This document shows positions 9,275-17,177 of a stretch of 38,693 bases of DNA, piece after piece (the stretch's first letter is position 1; the number at the start of each line of letters is the position of its first letter). This DNA is from Rickettsiales bacterium (lineage in GTDB: Bacteria; Pseudomonadota; Alphaproteobacteria; Rickettsiales; UBA1997): contig JAFVEQ010000004.1 of NCBI GenBank assembly GCA_017475895.1, positions 1 through 38,693 of the forward strand, read 5' to 3'. The position numbers and the translations under genes were made by a program. The notes beneath the pieces were generated by a model, which was not told where the DNA came from, ran no database searches, and was given only the letters and a program-made list of their open reading frames with translations.

Positions 9275-10498
9275 TTATATTATCTTTTTTTCTCTTAATT
9301 TAGCTTTAATCAGGTGTTTATCATATTTTAACAATAGATAAGCACCTGTATTTATTATAGTGGTTACACATGCAATTGTTACAAAAGCAGTTTTGTAATT
9401 GGTGTTGTTTGCCACATAACCAAAAATGTAAAGTAAAACTGACTTAATGAATTCACTTATCAAACCGTAGGCTAACAATATGGTTGGCATGAGTCTTTCC
9501 GGAATTAAGCTAACAAGTTCGGAATGTGTAAGTATGTACCCGATGTGTATTAAGACAAGAAATAATGTGAAAAATATGTAGGAAAGTGCTCCATAATAAT
9601 GAATTGTTGAAACCATTAAACAAGCTGCAGCAATAACGTACAATCCAGATTTTACATCCAAATTCTTTTTTATGAAATACTTTATGAATAACAGATGAGA
9701 TATTGTACCGACCATAGTTTGCAGCGCTAACATGTTTCCAATTTCGAAATTACCCGTGGATATCTGTTCACAATATAAAGTTCTGTATATGTATATAAAA
9801 ACTTCAATGGCATTCCAAAAAGATTGAAAAATTAAAAACCTTCCCAGTACTCTGTGTTTATATAAATACTTGAATGAATCCCTAACTAGTTTTTTATAGT
9901 TTTTGCCAAGTTTTAGGGAACCTTCTGTTTTTCTGTCTTCGGTTAATAGCAGTATAAAAACAATACTTGATAAAATAACTATATCACATACTATTATTAT
10001 GTCTACATTGGATGAATAAAACAATTTACCACCAATAAGAGCAGATAAAATTATAGCTACGGATCTAAACAATCCGGAGATACTTTTTACTCTGGCAAAA
10101 AATCCTTTTAAACCAAGGTGTCTTATATTACCATACGTCAGTGTTTCAACTGCCGAATTGAAAACACAACTATATATGGCATGAAAAAAATTATATGCAA
10201 TAAATGAAAAAATGTTTTTATAGAGTAAAAGACATATATAACCAACAATAAAAGAACCAATTCCAAAAATAGCGGTTTTCTTACAACCAACCTTGCCGGA
10301 AAAGTAGCTCACCGGTACAGTTAAAAACATTGTTGACATACTGTACACGGACATAATCATGCTAACTTGCATGGGTGTTAAATTATCATCGATTAAAACG
10401 GGAATAAATGCCGACAGGAAAACTAATCCCCTAAAGAAATTCAAACAGTAGTATTTTACGAGGAACCAAAAGCTTTCTCTATTCGTCTTAGTAAACAT
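9275..10498 (-). CDS. Major facilitator superfamily transporter
   Basis: This is a polytopic inner-membrane protein of about 407 aa with roughly 12 hydrophobic segments, of MFS size and pattern. After the second segment it has the loop FSGKVGCKKT, a form of the MFS motif-A signature, and a basic central loop at about residues 190-220 splits two six-helix halves. The substrate cannot be told from sequence. Reading can begin at a GTG at 10504 or the ATG at 10498; neither has a good ribosome binding site, and I prefer the ATG, which gives MFTKTNRESFWFL. It stands alone between nrdG and pgi, probably with its own promoter in the 10505-10620 gap. Confidence 0.8.
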   Translation of the reverse strand: MFTKTNRESFWFLVKYYCLNFFRGLVFLSAFIPVLIDDNLTPMQVSMIMSVYSMSTMFLTVPVSYFSGKVGCKKTAIFGIGSFIVGYICLLLYKNIFSFIAYNFFHAIYSCVFNSAVETLTYGNIRHLGLKGFFARVKSISGLFRSVAIILSALIGGKLFYSSNVDIIIVCDIVILSSIVFILLLTEDRKTEGSLKLGKNYKKLVRDSFKYLYKHRVLGRFLIFQSFWNAIEVFIYIYRTLYCEQISTGNFEIGNMLALQTMVGTISHLLFIKYFIKKNLDVKSGLYVIAAACLMVSTIHYYGALSYIFFTLFLVLIHIGYILTHSELVSLIPERLMPTILLAYGLISEFIKSVLLYIFGYVANNTNYKTAFVTIACVTTIINTGAYLLLKYDKHLIKAKLREKKII

Positions 10499-10562
10499 AA
10501 ACACGGAAGCGTCATCATATTACAGACGTATTGTAAGATAATAATTAGCATTTACAAATATA

Positions 10563-10590
10563 CAAAACACTTTCATTAATATGCGTTTTG
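10563..10590 (-). terminator. Weak hairpin, possible terminator after nrdG
   Basis: CAAAACAC (10563-10570) and GCGTTTTG (10583-10590) can pair over 8 positions with one G-T pair and a 12-base loop, about 30 bases past the nrdG stop. The following tract is only partly T-rich on the minus strand, so support is weak. Confidence 0.3.
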
Positions 10591-10620
10591 ATAAAAATTA
10601 TGTTATAAAAATGCAATAAA

Positions 10621-11328
10621 TTAGAAAAAATTCCTATAATCAACCTTAAAATTTACTGGAGTCTTTATTTTAATTTTATCAATTAAAAATTTTTGATTTC
10701 CTAAATCCACTAAGATGACTTTGTTATCGTTTCTGAAGTTTTGTATGTAATAGGTTTTTGAATATTTCAAATCATCTAAAATATTAATAATTTTATTAAT
10801 ATCATCTTCTTGCAGTAACTCTGTGTGAACCGTGGTTCTTATCTCCAAATCAACATTGTTTTTATTGTTGTTTTCTATTAAAAACTGTAGAGTTTTAAAA
10901 AACACATCGTACATATTTGTCTGGATCTGTGTTATATTACTGAATTTATCCCTAGGTCCTTTAAAATCCAGAGCGACAAAATCTATTAGTTTTTCCTCCA
11001 CTAATTTTACAACCATATCATAATTCAAGCCATTTGTATCTATTTTAATTTTAAAACCTAATTCTTTTATGTTTTTTACAAAATTATAGAACCCATCGGA
11101 TATGGTACATTCTCCACCTGATAGGACAACACCATCAAACAGCCCTACTCTCTTTTTTAAGAATGATAAAACGTAATCCTCTGTTAAAAAACCGTTGTTC
11201 TGTTCTAAAAATTCAGCGTTATGACAAAATTTACATCTCATGTTACAACCGGCAAACCATATTATACAAGCTGTATTTTCTGGATAATCCTGCAGTGTAA
11301 ATTTTGTTATATCACTTATTTTTAACAT
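10621..11328 (-). CDS. nrdG: Anaerobic ribonucleotide reductase activating protein (radical SAM, NrdG type)
   Basis: This is a glycyl-radical-enzyme activase that uses a [4Fe-4S] cluster and S-adenosylmethionine. The cluster motif CxxxCxxC is Cys28, Cys32, Cys35 in FAGCNMRCKFC. The opening MLKISDITKFTLQDYPENTA and the later VVLSGGECTI and ALDFKGPRDKF stretches match the alternative (NrdG2-type) activases of anaerobic class III ribonucleotide reductase. The 235-aa length fits. Its ATG overlaps the upstream stop by one base (TAATG), with a GGAG site eight bases before, so it is translationally coupled to the GcvH-like gene. No nrdD is in the window. A pyruvate-formate-lyase activase is less likely but possible. 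It implies oxygen-free or low-oxygen growth. Confidence 0.85.
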   Translation of the reverse strand: MLKISDITKFTLQDYPENTACIIWFAGCNMRCKFCHNAEFLEQNNGFLTEDYVLSFLKKRVGLFDGVVLSGGECTISDGFYNFVKNIKELGFKIKIDTNGLNYDMVVKLVEEKLIDFVALDFKGPRDKFSNITQIQTNMYDVFFKTLQFLIENNNKNNVDLEIRTTVHTELLQEDDINKIINILDDLKYSKTYYIQNFRNDNKVILVDLGNQKFLIDKIKIKTPVNFKVDYRNFF

Positions 11329-11708
11329 TAAATATTCTCCAGATAATCCCTATATTCATCCTCTGTCATTAATTCTTCATCCAGTTCGTCTTTTGAGTCT
11401 ATATAGATCCTGTACAACCAATTATTATTTATGTCATTGCTCAATAGTTGTTCGCAATTATCAACCATAGAATCATTAACATCTACAATTTCTCCAGAAA
11501 ATGAGGAATATAATTCAAAGTTTTCATCGTCATTGTAGTTTATCACTCCCAACAGATCAGTTTTGCTACAAATTGTTCCTATTGATGGCAATTCAATATA
11601 ATTTACAATGTTAATATCGTTTGATATGAAATTGGAAATACCAACGGTTGCTATATCATTCTCTACTACTACCCAATAATTGTCTTTTGTGTAAAACAGC
11701 TCTTCCAT
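11328..11708 (-). CDS. GcvH-like protein lacking the lipoyl-lysine
   Basis: The 126-aa protein has the overall form of glycine-cleavage H protein: YTKDNYWVVVENDIATVGIS at residues 6-25, YIELPSIGTICSKTDLLGVI at about 37-56, then SFSGEIVDVNDSMVDN and the C-terminal acidic helix region. In true GcvH the stretch after GVVES carries the lipoylated Lys. Here residues 54-67 read GVINYNDDENFELY and contain no lysine; Asp or Glu occupies the position. It therefore cannot carry lipoate in the known way. It sits between an Asd/USG-1-like gene 47 bases upstream and nrdG, which it overlaps by one base. No gcvT, gcvP or lipoate ligase is nearby. Homology is fairly sure; function is unknown. Confidence 0.75.
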   Translation of the reverse strand: MEELFYTKDNYWVVVENDIATVGISNFISNDINIVNYIELPSIGTICSKTDLLGVINYNDDENFELYSSFSGEIVDVNDSMVDNCEQLLSNDINNNWLYRIYIDSKDELDEELMTEDEYRDYLENI

Positions 11709-11755
11709 TTTATGTTTATATTATATTGTTTTCGCCTATAGATAATAGTAATTTT

Positions 11756-12784
11756 TTATTTTTCAAGTAAAAACCTAATAATATTTATTATATTTTTGCT
11801 ATAAACTACAGAATTATCTGCAACTGTCCACAGGTTCAGCACATTTTTTAGATCAAAATCTCTTCTGATTCTTGATATGAAAATTGTGTTTTCCATAGCA
11901 ATTTCCTTCGGCGTTGCGTAATTAAAATCTTCAAATCTGTCTCTTACTGTTATAATATCCTCGTTTTTTTCAAATATGTCATAAATATCGTCAAGGTTAA
12001 AATTATCACTGAATTCAACACTTAAAGACTGACAATCACCACTAAACACTGGCACAAGAACACAGGTTGCCGTAACATTAATTTTTTTATTGATTATTTG
12101 TTTAGTTTCCTTAATTAATCTAACTTCATCTTCATAATAATTATTTAAAGAAGCATCACCCACCTGTGGTAAAATGTTAAATGGTATTTGTTTTTTGAAA
12201 TTAACTGGAGTTAAAAAACTATTTTCATAGATTTTCTTTGTATGTAAAAATAATTCATCCATGGCATTCTTACCAACAGTTGATGTGGATTGATAGGTAT
12301 TTACAACAACTCTGTTGATGCTGGAGATCTTATTTAAAATACCAATAACTTCCGTTAACTGTAAGGTGTTTTTTGACGGTAACTTCATAATGTTTTTATT
12401 TTCAACGTTTTTTATATTTTTTTTATTTACGTTATAATCAATAATTGGTATGTTTGAATCATTCATGAAATAGTCACTACCATCCAGTACTATACAGCCA
12501 TTTTCTATAAAATCGTAAACATATTTTTCGGTTAATTCTCTTCTGACACAAAATATGGCAAAATCTGTATTTTTAAAGTCTTTATAGGAGTTAATATTGC
12601 TTATTTTTAAAGTATCGTCACCATAGGATATATTTTTATTTTCCAGTTCGAATGTTGATAATATTTCGATGTCACTAATTTTTTTACTAATTTCATCTTC
12701 TGCAATTTCTCTAAAAAAATGTATTAAAAAATTTTTGTCTTCCGCAAATACTACAATTTTCATATAAAAATAACAATTTAACAT
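11756..12784 (-). CDS. Aspartate-semialdehyde dehydrogenase (Asd/USG-1) homologue, catalytic residues lost
   Basis: The 342-aa protein aligns along its length with aspartate-semialdehyde dehydrogenase: VLDGSDYFMN matches the VDNSSAFR region, RVVVNTYQSTSTVGKNAMDEL follows the active-site helix, and TATCVLVPVFSGDCQSLSVE matches the substrate and His motif. Key residues are changed. The catalytic Cys of NPNCST is Lys138 (LPSKNT), the catalytic His after the VPV motif is Asp250, the substrate Arg of R-VPV is Leu243, and the N-terminal GxxGxxG nucleotide motif is missing. It is thus like E. coli USG-1, a non-catalytic Asd relative, rather than a working enzyme. The start at 12784 has AGGA close upstream; an ATG at 12763 (MKIVVFAED) matches the family start better. 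Confidence 0.72.
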   Translation of the reverse strand: MLNCYFYMKIVVFAEDKNFLIHFFREIAEDEISKKISDIEILSTFELENKNISYGDDTLKISNINSYKDFKNTDFAIFCVRRELTEKYVYDFIENGCIVLDGSDYFMNDSNIPIIDYNVNKKNIKNVENKNIMKLPSKNTLQLTEVIGILNKISSINRVVVNTYQSTSTVGKNAMDELFLHTKKIYENSFLTPVNFKKQIPFNILPQVGDASLNNYYEDEVRLIKETKQIINKKINVTATCVLVPVFSGDCQSLSVEFSDNFNLDDIYDIFEKNEDIITVRDRFEDFNYATPKEIAMENTIFISRIRRDFDLKNVLNLWTVADNSVVYSKNIINIIRFLLEK

Positions 12785-12819
12785 TGTTCCTAGAGTACAA
12801 CCAATAATAAAAAAATCAA

Positions 12820-12847
12820 TTGAAAAATTTAAAATATTTATTAAAAT
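12820..12847 (+). promoter_or_regulatory. Candidate sigma-70 promoter for virB8 operon
   Basis: TTGAAA at 12820-12825 and TAAAAT at 12842-12847 are separated by 16 bases, placing a transcript start about 20 bases before the virB8 ATG. AT-rich DNA makes such matches easy, so this is tentative. Confidence 0.4.
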
Positions 12848-12875
12848 GTGTTTATATGTTTAATTTACCGCAGGA

Positions 12876-13541
12876 ATGGCTAATAAAAAAGAGACATTAA
12901 AATTAAGGAGCTGGTATTCTAATAGATACCAATTAATATTGGTGCAAAAGAAATTGTTGTCACTGTTTAGTATTTTTGCTATAGGAACTGTGGTTGTTGC
13001 TGTTATATTTGTTAAACAGTTTACAGAATCAAAGTCTTTTGAACCGTATGTTATAGAGTTAGAAAATAAAACCGGTGTTATGACTATAGTTGACAATTTA
13101 AATAGCACAACGCTGATTGCTGATGAATCGGTAAAAAGGTCGTACATATTTACATTTTTGAATGTGGCTGAGGGTTATAATTATGTTACCTTTAACGAAG
13201 ATAGACGAAAATTGGTAATTTTAACAACAAGTGCTGTCTATAGACAGCTTTACAGCAAGTACAGCGTCAGAGATGAAAACAGTATAGTCAATTCGTTAAA
13301 AAATAGAGGTAGTCTAACGATAAAAATAAAATCAATAATTTTTAATACTCCAACAATAGCTACAGTTAGATTTGTGATAAACAATGATAGACCAACAAAA
13401 CTATATCCGGCTGAGGCACACAAAATAGCAGAAATTCAATTCAAGTTTACTGACATGGAACTAAACGCTAACGATAGATATTTAAACCCATTAGGTTTTC
13501 AAGTTACAAAATATACCGTTGGTGACGATATTAATATTTAG
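12876..13541 (+). CDS. virB8: Type IV secretion protein VirB8
   Basis: VirB8 is a bitopic inner-membrane component of type IV secretion systems that helps assemble the translocation pore. The 221-aa protein has the family layout: short cytoplasmic tail with SWYSNRYQLILVQ, one membrane helix at about residues 26-47, then a periplasmic NTF2-like domain ending in the characteristic NPLGFQVTKYTVGDD. The ATG at 12876 is the only possible start, since a stop lies just upstream in frame, but AGGA directly touches it, an unusually tight ribosome-binding geometry. virB9 follows after eight bases. VirB10, VirB11, VirD4, VirB4 and VirB6 are not in the window. Confidence 0.9.
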   Translation: MANKKETLKLRSWYSNRYQLILVQKKLLSLFSIFAIGTVVVAVIFVKQFTESKSFEPYVIELENKTGVMTIVDNLNSTTLIADESVKRSYIFTFLNVAEGYNYVTFNEDRRKLVILTTSAVYRQLYSKYSVRDENSIVNSLKNRGSLTIKIKSIIFNTPTIATVRFVINNDRPTKLYPAEAHKIAEIQFKFTDMELNANDRYLNPLGFQVTKYTVGDDINI

Positions 13542-13549
13542 GATTTTTT

Positions 13550-14341
13550 ATGAAAAAGAATATTTGTTTTTTAGTTTTTTTGTTTGCGTGTTTATGTCTG
13601 GTGTGTGTTGACGTGAAAGCAGATGCGGAACTACCAACAACGATAGACTCGCGAATAAAAACTATAATATATAATCCAAATGAAGTTGTGGAATTAACCT
13701 TTCATTATGGTTTTCAATCGTTCATAGAATTTGAAGAGGATGAAGAAATACAGGTTATATCATTGGGTGAATCTTTTCCTTGGAAAATAACTCCGGTTGG
13801 TAAAAGAATGTTTATAAGAGCGTTACAGATAAACACAAATACAAATATGACCGTTATAACATCCAAAAGAACATACATGTTCCAATTAACGGCGGATAGT
13901 TATGAGGGAAAAGGAGATGAAGAGTTGATTTACTCCGTTAGATTTTTCTATCCAGACTCGAGCAATAATAAAGTTCCGACGTTTAAAGATGCTAAATATT
14001 CAAATGCCAATAGTTTGGATTTAGATTCTCAGTCCGAAAAAGACAGTGTGTTGAAAAACTTTAAGAAAGGGACTGTTTTGAACTTTGACTATTCAATGAC
14101 TGGTGAAAATAGAGTCATAGGACTTAAAAAAGCATTTGATGACGGAATTAATACATATTTTGAGTTTGGTGATCAAAATTTTGTGCCGGTTATACATGTT
14201 GTTGACACAAATGGAAATGAAGAATTGGTCAAGTACTTCAGAGATGGACCATACATAGTTGTAAATACAGTAAGAATGCAATTTTCTTTAAGAATTACAG
14301 GACAAGTTTTGTGTGTATTTAATAATTTAATGTTATATTAA
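13550..14341 (+). CDS. virB9: Type IV secretion protein VirB9
   Basis: VirB9 is the periplasmic/outer-membrane core-complex protein of type IV secretion systems. A cleavable signal peptide is clear (MKKNICFLVFLFACLCLVCV, with likely cleavage after the VKADA stretch). The N-terminal domain contains PNEVVELTFHYGFQSFIEF, matching the CagX/VirB9 pattern, and the C-terminal domain contains the family block from AFDDGINTYFEFG through PVIHVVDTNG to RITGQVLCVFN. The length of 263 aa is typical. It has a TAGGA ribosome binding site and lies eight bases after virB8. virB10, which normally follows, is replaced by prfA, so the pair is detached from any larger vir cluster. Confidence 0.9.
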   Translation: MKKNICFLVFLFACLCLVCVDVKADAELPTTIDSRIKTIIYNPNEVVELTFHYGFQSFIEFEEDEEIQVISLGESFPWKITPVGKRMFIRALQINTNTNMTVITSKRTYMFQLTADSYEGKGDEELIYSVRFFYPDSSNNKVPTFKDAKYSNANSLDLDSQSEKDSVLKNFKKGTVLNFDYSMTGENRVIGLKKAFDDGINTYFEFGDQNFVPVIHVVDTNGNEELVKYFRDGPYIVVNTVRMQFSLRITGQVLCVFNNLMLY

Positions 14342-14376
14342 TTTAATATAGTAAATAACAAAATAGAGTAAATAAA

Positions 14377-15453
14377 ATGGGTTTTGAAAATAAATTACAG
14401 GATATAAAAGATAGATATTTGAACATAGGTGAAAAGTTGTTAAATCCAGATATTGCCAGCAGTGATTTTGTAAAATTTTCTAAAGAATATTCGGATCTGG
14501 AACCAATATATAACAAAATAATTGAATATTTTAAAATTATGGATGGCATAAAGGAATCTGAAGAAATTGTCAGCGATAAGAATTGCGATCCGGAATTAAA
14601 GAAGATGGCAAATGAAGAAATAGTTGAAAACAATAAAAAACTACCGATTGTCAGAAGAGAACTGGAAATATTATTACTACCAAAAGATGAGGCGGATGAA
14701 AAAAACGCAATACTAGAAATAAGAGCCGGAACCGGTGGTGAAGAGGCAGCATTGTTTGCTGGAACGTTACTTAGAATGTACCAAAGGTATGCCGAAAGAA
14801 AAAATTGGAAATTTGAAGTAATGGATATGTCTTCTAGCGACTTAGGTGGTATAAAAGAAGCAACAATATCTGTTATAGGTAAGAATGTATTTAGACAATT
14901 AAAATTTGAATCCGGTGGACATAGAGTTCAAAGAGTACCGGAAACGGAATCAAAAGGAAGAGTTCACACATCCGCAGCAACCGTAGCTGTGCTGCCGGAG
15001 GTGGAGGATGTGGATATAAAAATAGATGAAAAGGATTTGGAAATAACTGTATGTAGAGCCAGTGGTCCGGGTGGACAGTGCGTAAACACCACAGATAGTG
15101 CTGTTAGAATAGTTCATATACCTACCGGAATTACAGTTAGACAACAGGAGGAAAAGTCCCAACATCAAAATAAAGAAAAAGCTATGAAACTGTTGAGGGC
15201 TAAACTTTATGAGATGGAAAGAAGTAAAAAAGATTCCGAAAGAGCAGCCAATCGTAAAGAACAGGTGGGAACCGGAGATAGATCAGACAAGATCAGAACC
15301 TACAATTACCCACAGGGAAGAGTAACAGATCACAGAATAAATTTAACATTATACAAAATAGACCAAATAACAAATGAAGGAGACCTAGACGAAATAATTG
15401 ACGCTTTAATCGCTGATGATGAAGCAAGAAAAATTAATGAACAAAACTACTAA
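14377..15453 (+). CDS. prfA: Peptide chain release factor 1
   Basis: RF1 recognises UAA and UAG stop codons and triggers peptide release. The 358-aa protein carries the catalytic GGQ at residues 232-234 in [19 protein letters not shown]. It also has the RF1 domains with [16 protein letters not shown] and [20 protein letters not shown], and the C-terminal [22 protein letters not shown] block (here [19 protein letters not shown]). All usual parts are present. prmC (hemK), the methyltransferase that usually follows prfA and modifies the GGQ glutamine, is absent here and replaced by an RDD membrane protein. TGA is also used as a stop, so RF2 should exist elsewhere. Confidence 0.97.
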   Translation: MGFENKLQDIKDRYLNIGEKLLNPDIASSDFVKFSKEYSDLEPIYNKIIEYFKIMDGIKESEEIVSDKNCDPELKKMANEEIVENNKKLPIVRRELEILLLPKDEADEKNAILEIRAGTGGEEAALFAGTLLRMYQRYAERKNWKFEVMDMSSSDLGGIKEATISVIGKNVFRQLKFESGGHRVQRVPETESKGRVHTSAATVAVLPEVEDVDIKIDEKDLEITVCRASGPGGQCVNTTDSAVRIVHIPTGITVRQQEEKSQHQNKEKAMKLLRAKLYEMERSKKDSERAANRKEQVGTGDRSDKIRTYNYPQGRVTDHRINLTLYKIDQITNEGDLDEIIDALIADDEARKINEQNY

Positions 15454-15463
15454 GGAGTTTTAT

Positions 15464-16156
15464 ATGATAAATTTTGAAAAAACTAAAAGCTACATAAAGA
15501 ATTTTTTTAGTAGCAATAGCAATGTACAAAGTAACACGACCGGTGGCTATGATGTTAGTTTTGCAAAGCCATTAAGAAGATTTAAGGCGTTTTTGATAGA
15601 TTTTGTAATAGTATACTTGCTTTTGACAACCCTTATATTTCTCATGATCAAGGACGATATAGCAGCCAATATTGACCCAATTTTTACTGACGAAAATGTA
15701 GAAACATCTTTTGAAATTGATTCTAATAACAATATATTAAATGCACAAAATGTTGCGGTTGAAACTGATGCTACAACAGGAAATACAATGATAAAACCAT
15801 TAACAAAAAAAGAAAGAGCAAAACAAATAAATGACATTGTATTACGTAAGATACAGGATAATAAATGGTGCGGATACATGATCATATTGGCACCAATATT
15901 GTATAATATATTGTTTTTATTAACAAAAAAAAGAGCTACAATAGGACAGCGATTTTTTAATCTAATGGTTATTAAAAAAGATGGTGAGGAGTTAAAAATT
16001 GGAGATATAATTACCAGAGTATTTATGTGTAGTATATGTAAGATAAAATTTTTAATACCCTTTACGATAGTTGTACCGGTATTTATTAGTAAAAATAATC
16101 TTACTTTGTATGATTATTTTACAAATACATATGTGATTGAATTAAATAAAAAATAG
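15464..16156 (+). CDS. RDD family membrane protein
   Basis: The true start is the ATG at 15464, which follows an AAGGAG ribosome binding site by six bases; an in-frame ATG at 15416 inside prfA would add 16 residues without support. The 230-aa protein has the RDD pattern: LRRFKAFLIDFVIVYLLL as the first Arg/Asp-bearing helix, a second helix at GYMIILAPILYNILFLLT followed by ATIGQRFFNLMVIKKDG, and a third hydrophobic segment near the end. A polar, acidic loop of about 75 residues, with repeated Asn, Asp and Thr, separates the first two helices, longer than usual. The family has no agreed role; some members are linked to ion transport. It lies one base before the coaD fusion gene. Confidence 0.75.
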   Translation: MINFEKTKSYIKNFFSSNSNVQSNTTGGYDVSFAKPLRRFKAFLIDFVIVYLLLTTLIFLMIKDDIAANIDPIFTDENVETSFEIDSNNNILNAQNVAVETDATTGNTMIKPLTKKERAKQINDIVLRKIQDNKWCGYMIILAPILYNILFLLTKKRATIGQRFFNLMVIKKDGEELKIGDIITRVFMCSICKIKFLIPFTIVVPVFISKNNLTLYDYFTNTYVIELNKK

Positions 16157-16157
16157 T

Positions 16158-17177
16158 ATGAAAGTAATAGTTACAACATCAGCAAATCCGTTACACTACG
16201 GACATGTGAGTTTGTACAACGAGGCGGTTAGAATATTTGGCGAAAACAACGTAAAGATAGTTATAGGAAGAAATAAAAACAAAGATATAAATTTTGATAA
16301 GATACTTTATCATATCACCCCCTACAGAGTGAATTGTGAGATAGTGGACAATATAACTTTGGCTGATTATTGCAAAAATAACGGCGTAAGTTATTTGGTT
16401 AGAGGAATAAGAAATGCGGTTGATGCTGAGTATGAGTTAAAACTAGATTTTTTGAATAAAGAAATTAATAGTAATATACAAACGATGTTTTTTCCCACAA
16501 AAGACATGTTCAGTAACATATCCAGTAGCTCCATAAATGAACTGTTAAAGTATAATAAATATGATGTTGTTAAGAAATACATGAATGAAGATGCTATGTA
16601 TAGGTATGTGGAGGGAAAACCTAAATATGTTGTTTTTTTTGGTAAATCATGTATAGGTAAAACATTTTTTCTGGAAAATATAGCTTTTAAGGATAATAAT
16701 ATTAAGGTAATTAATGTAGATAACATATTTTGGGATGTTTTTAGAGAGTGTTATGGAGAAGGTGAAAGATTGAAAATACAAAGCTTGAGTAAAAATTCTG
16801 TATATGAAAAAAATAAACAAGCCACGATGGAGGAATTGATAGATAAATATTCCACAAATGAGTATTGGAATACTTTTTTTGAGTATATTACAAACAAATT
16901 TGAAAGATATAACATTAAAAAGTTTACGAGATTGGACATAAAGGATAGTGTATATTTACTTGATTTTCCGGCAATTGGATCCTATTGGAGAACTATACCC
17001 GTTGAAGCTAGAAGTAAAATTTATTTGATATCATTAGTAAACAGTGATGAAAATAGAAAAAAATTTATGCAAAACAGACATTTTGAAAATAAAATAAATG
17101 ATCTAGATCTAAAATATAAAGATCCAGATTTTTTTGATGAAAAAATTAATATATCAACATTTTGTAAATTAACATGA
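16158..17177 (+). CDS. coaD: Phosphopantetheine adenylyltransferase (CoaD) fused to a P-loop kinase resembling dephospho-CoA kinase
   Basis: Residues 1 to about 150 are a CoaD-type nucleotidyltransferase: TSANPLHYGH holds the HxGH motif, YLVRGIRNAVDAEYELKLDF is the diagnostic PPAT block, and ISSSSINELL is the nucleotide-binding end. From about residue 155 a second domain begins with a Walker A GKSCIGKT at 162-169, then INVDNIFWDVF (like the CoaE VIDAD block), a DFPAIGSYW stretch at the CoaE PLL position, and a final Arg-rich lid (NRKKFMQNRHF). The total of 339 aa is about twice a normal CoaD (160). The best reading is a bifunctional enzyme for the last two CoA steps, as in animal CoA synthase, but the kinase half is divergent and could phosphorylate something else. 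It overlaps yraN by four bases (ATGA). Confidence 0.8.
   Translation: MKVIVTTSANPLHYGHVSLYNEAVRIFGENNVKIVIGRNKNKDINFDKILYHITPYRVNCEIVDNITLADYCKNNGVSYLVRGIRNAVDAEYELKLDFLNKEINSNIQTMFFPTKDMFSNISSSSINELLKYNKYDVVKKYMNEDAMYRYVEGKPKYVVFFGKSCIGKTFFLENIAFKDNNIKVINVDNIFWDVFRECYGEGERLKIQSLSKNSVYEKNKQATMEELIDKYSTNEYWNTFFEYITNKFERYNIKKFTRLDIKDSVYLLDFPAIGSYWRTIPVEARSKIYLISLVNSDENRKKFMQNRHFENKINDLDLKYKDPDFFDEKINISTFCKLT

Noticed and set aside
9255..9290. Bidirectional terminator between pgi and the MFS gene
   Set aside because: The AATAATAGCGG region does not form a convincing stem, so none was listed.
12856..12900. 14-codon ORF overlapping the virB8 start as a leader peptide
   Set aside because: There is no ribosome binding site before it, and it would start almost at the predicted transcript end. 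It is noted only as a possible cause of odd virB8 initiation.
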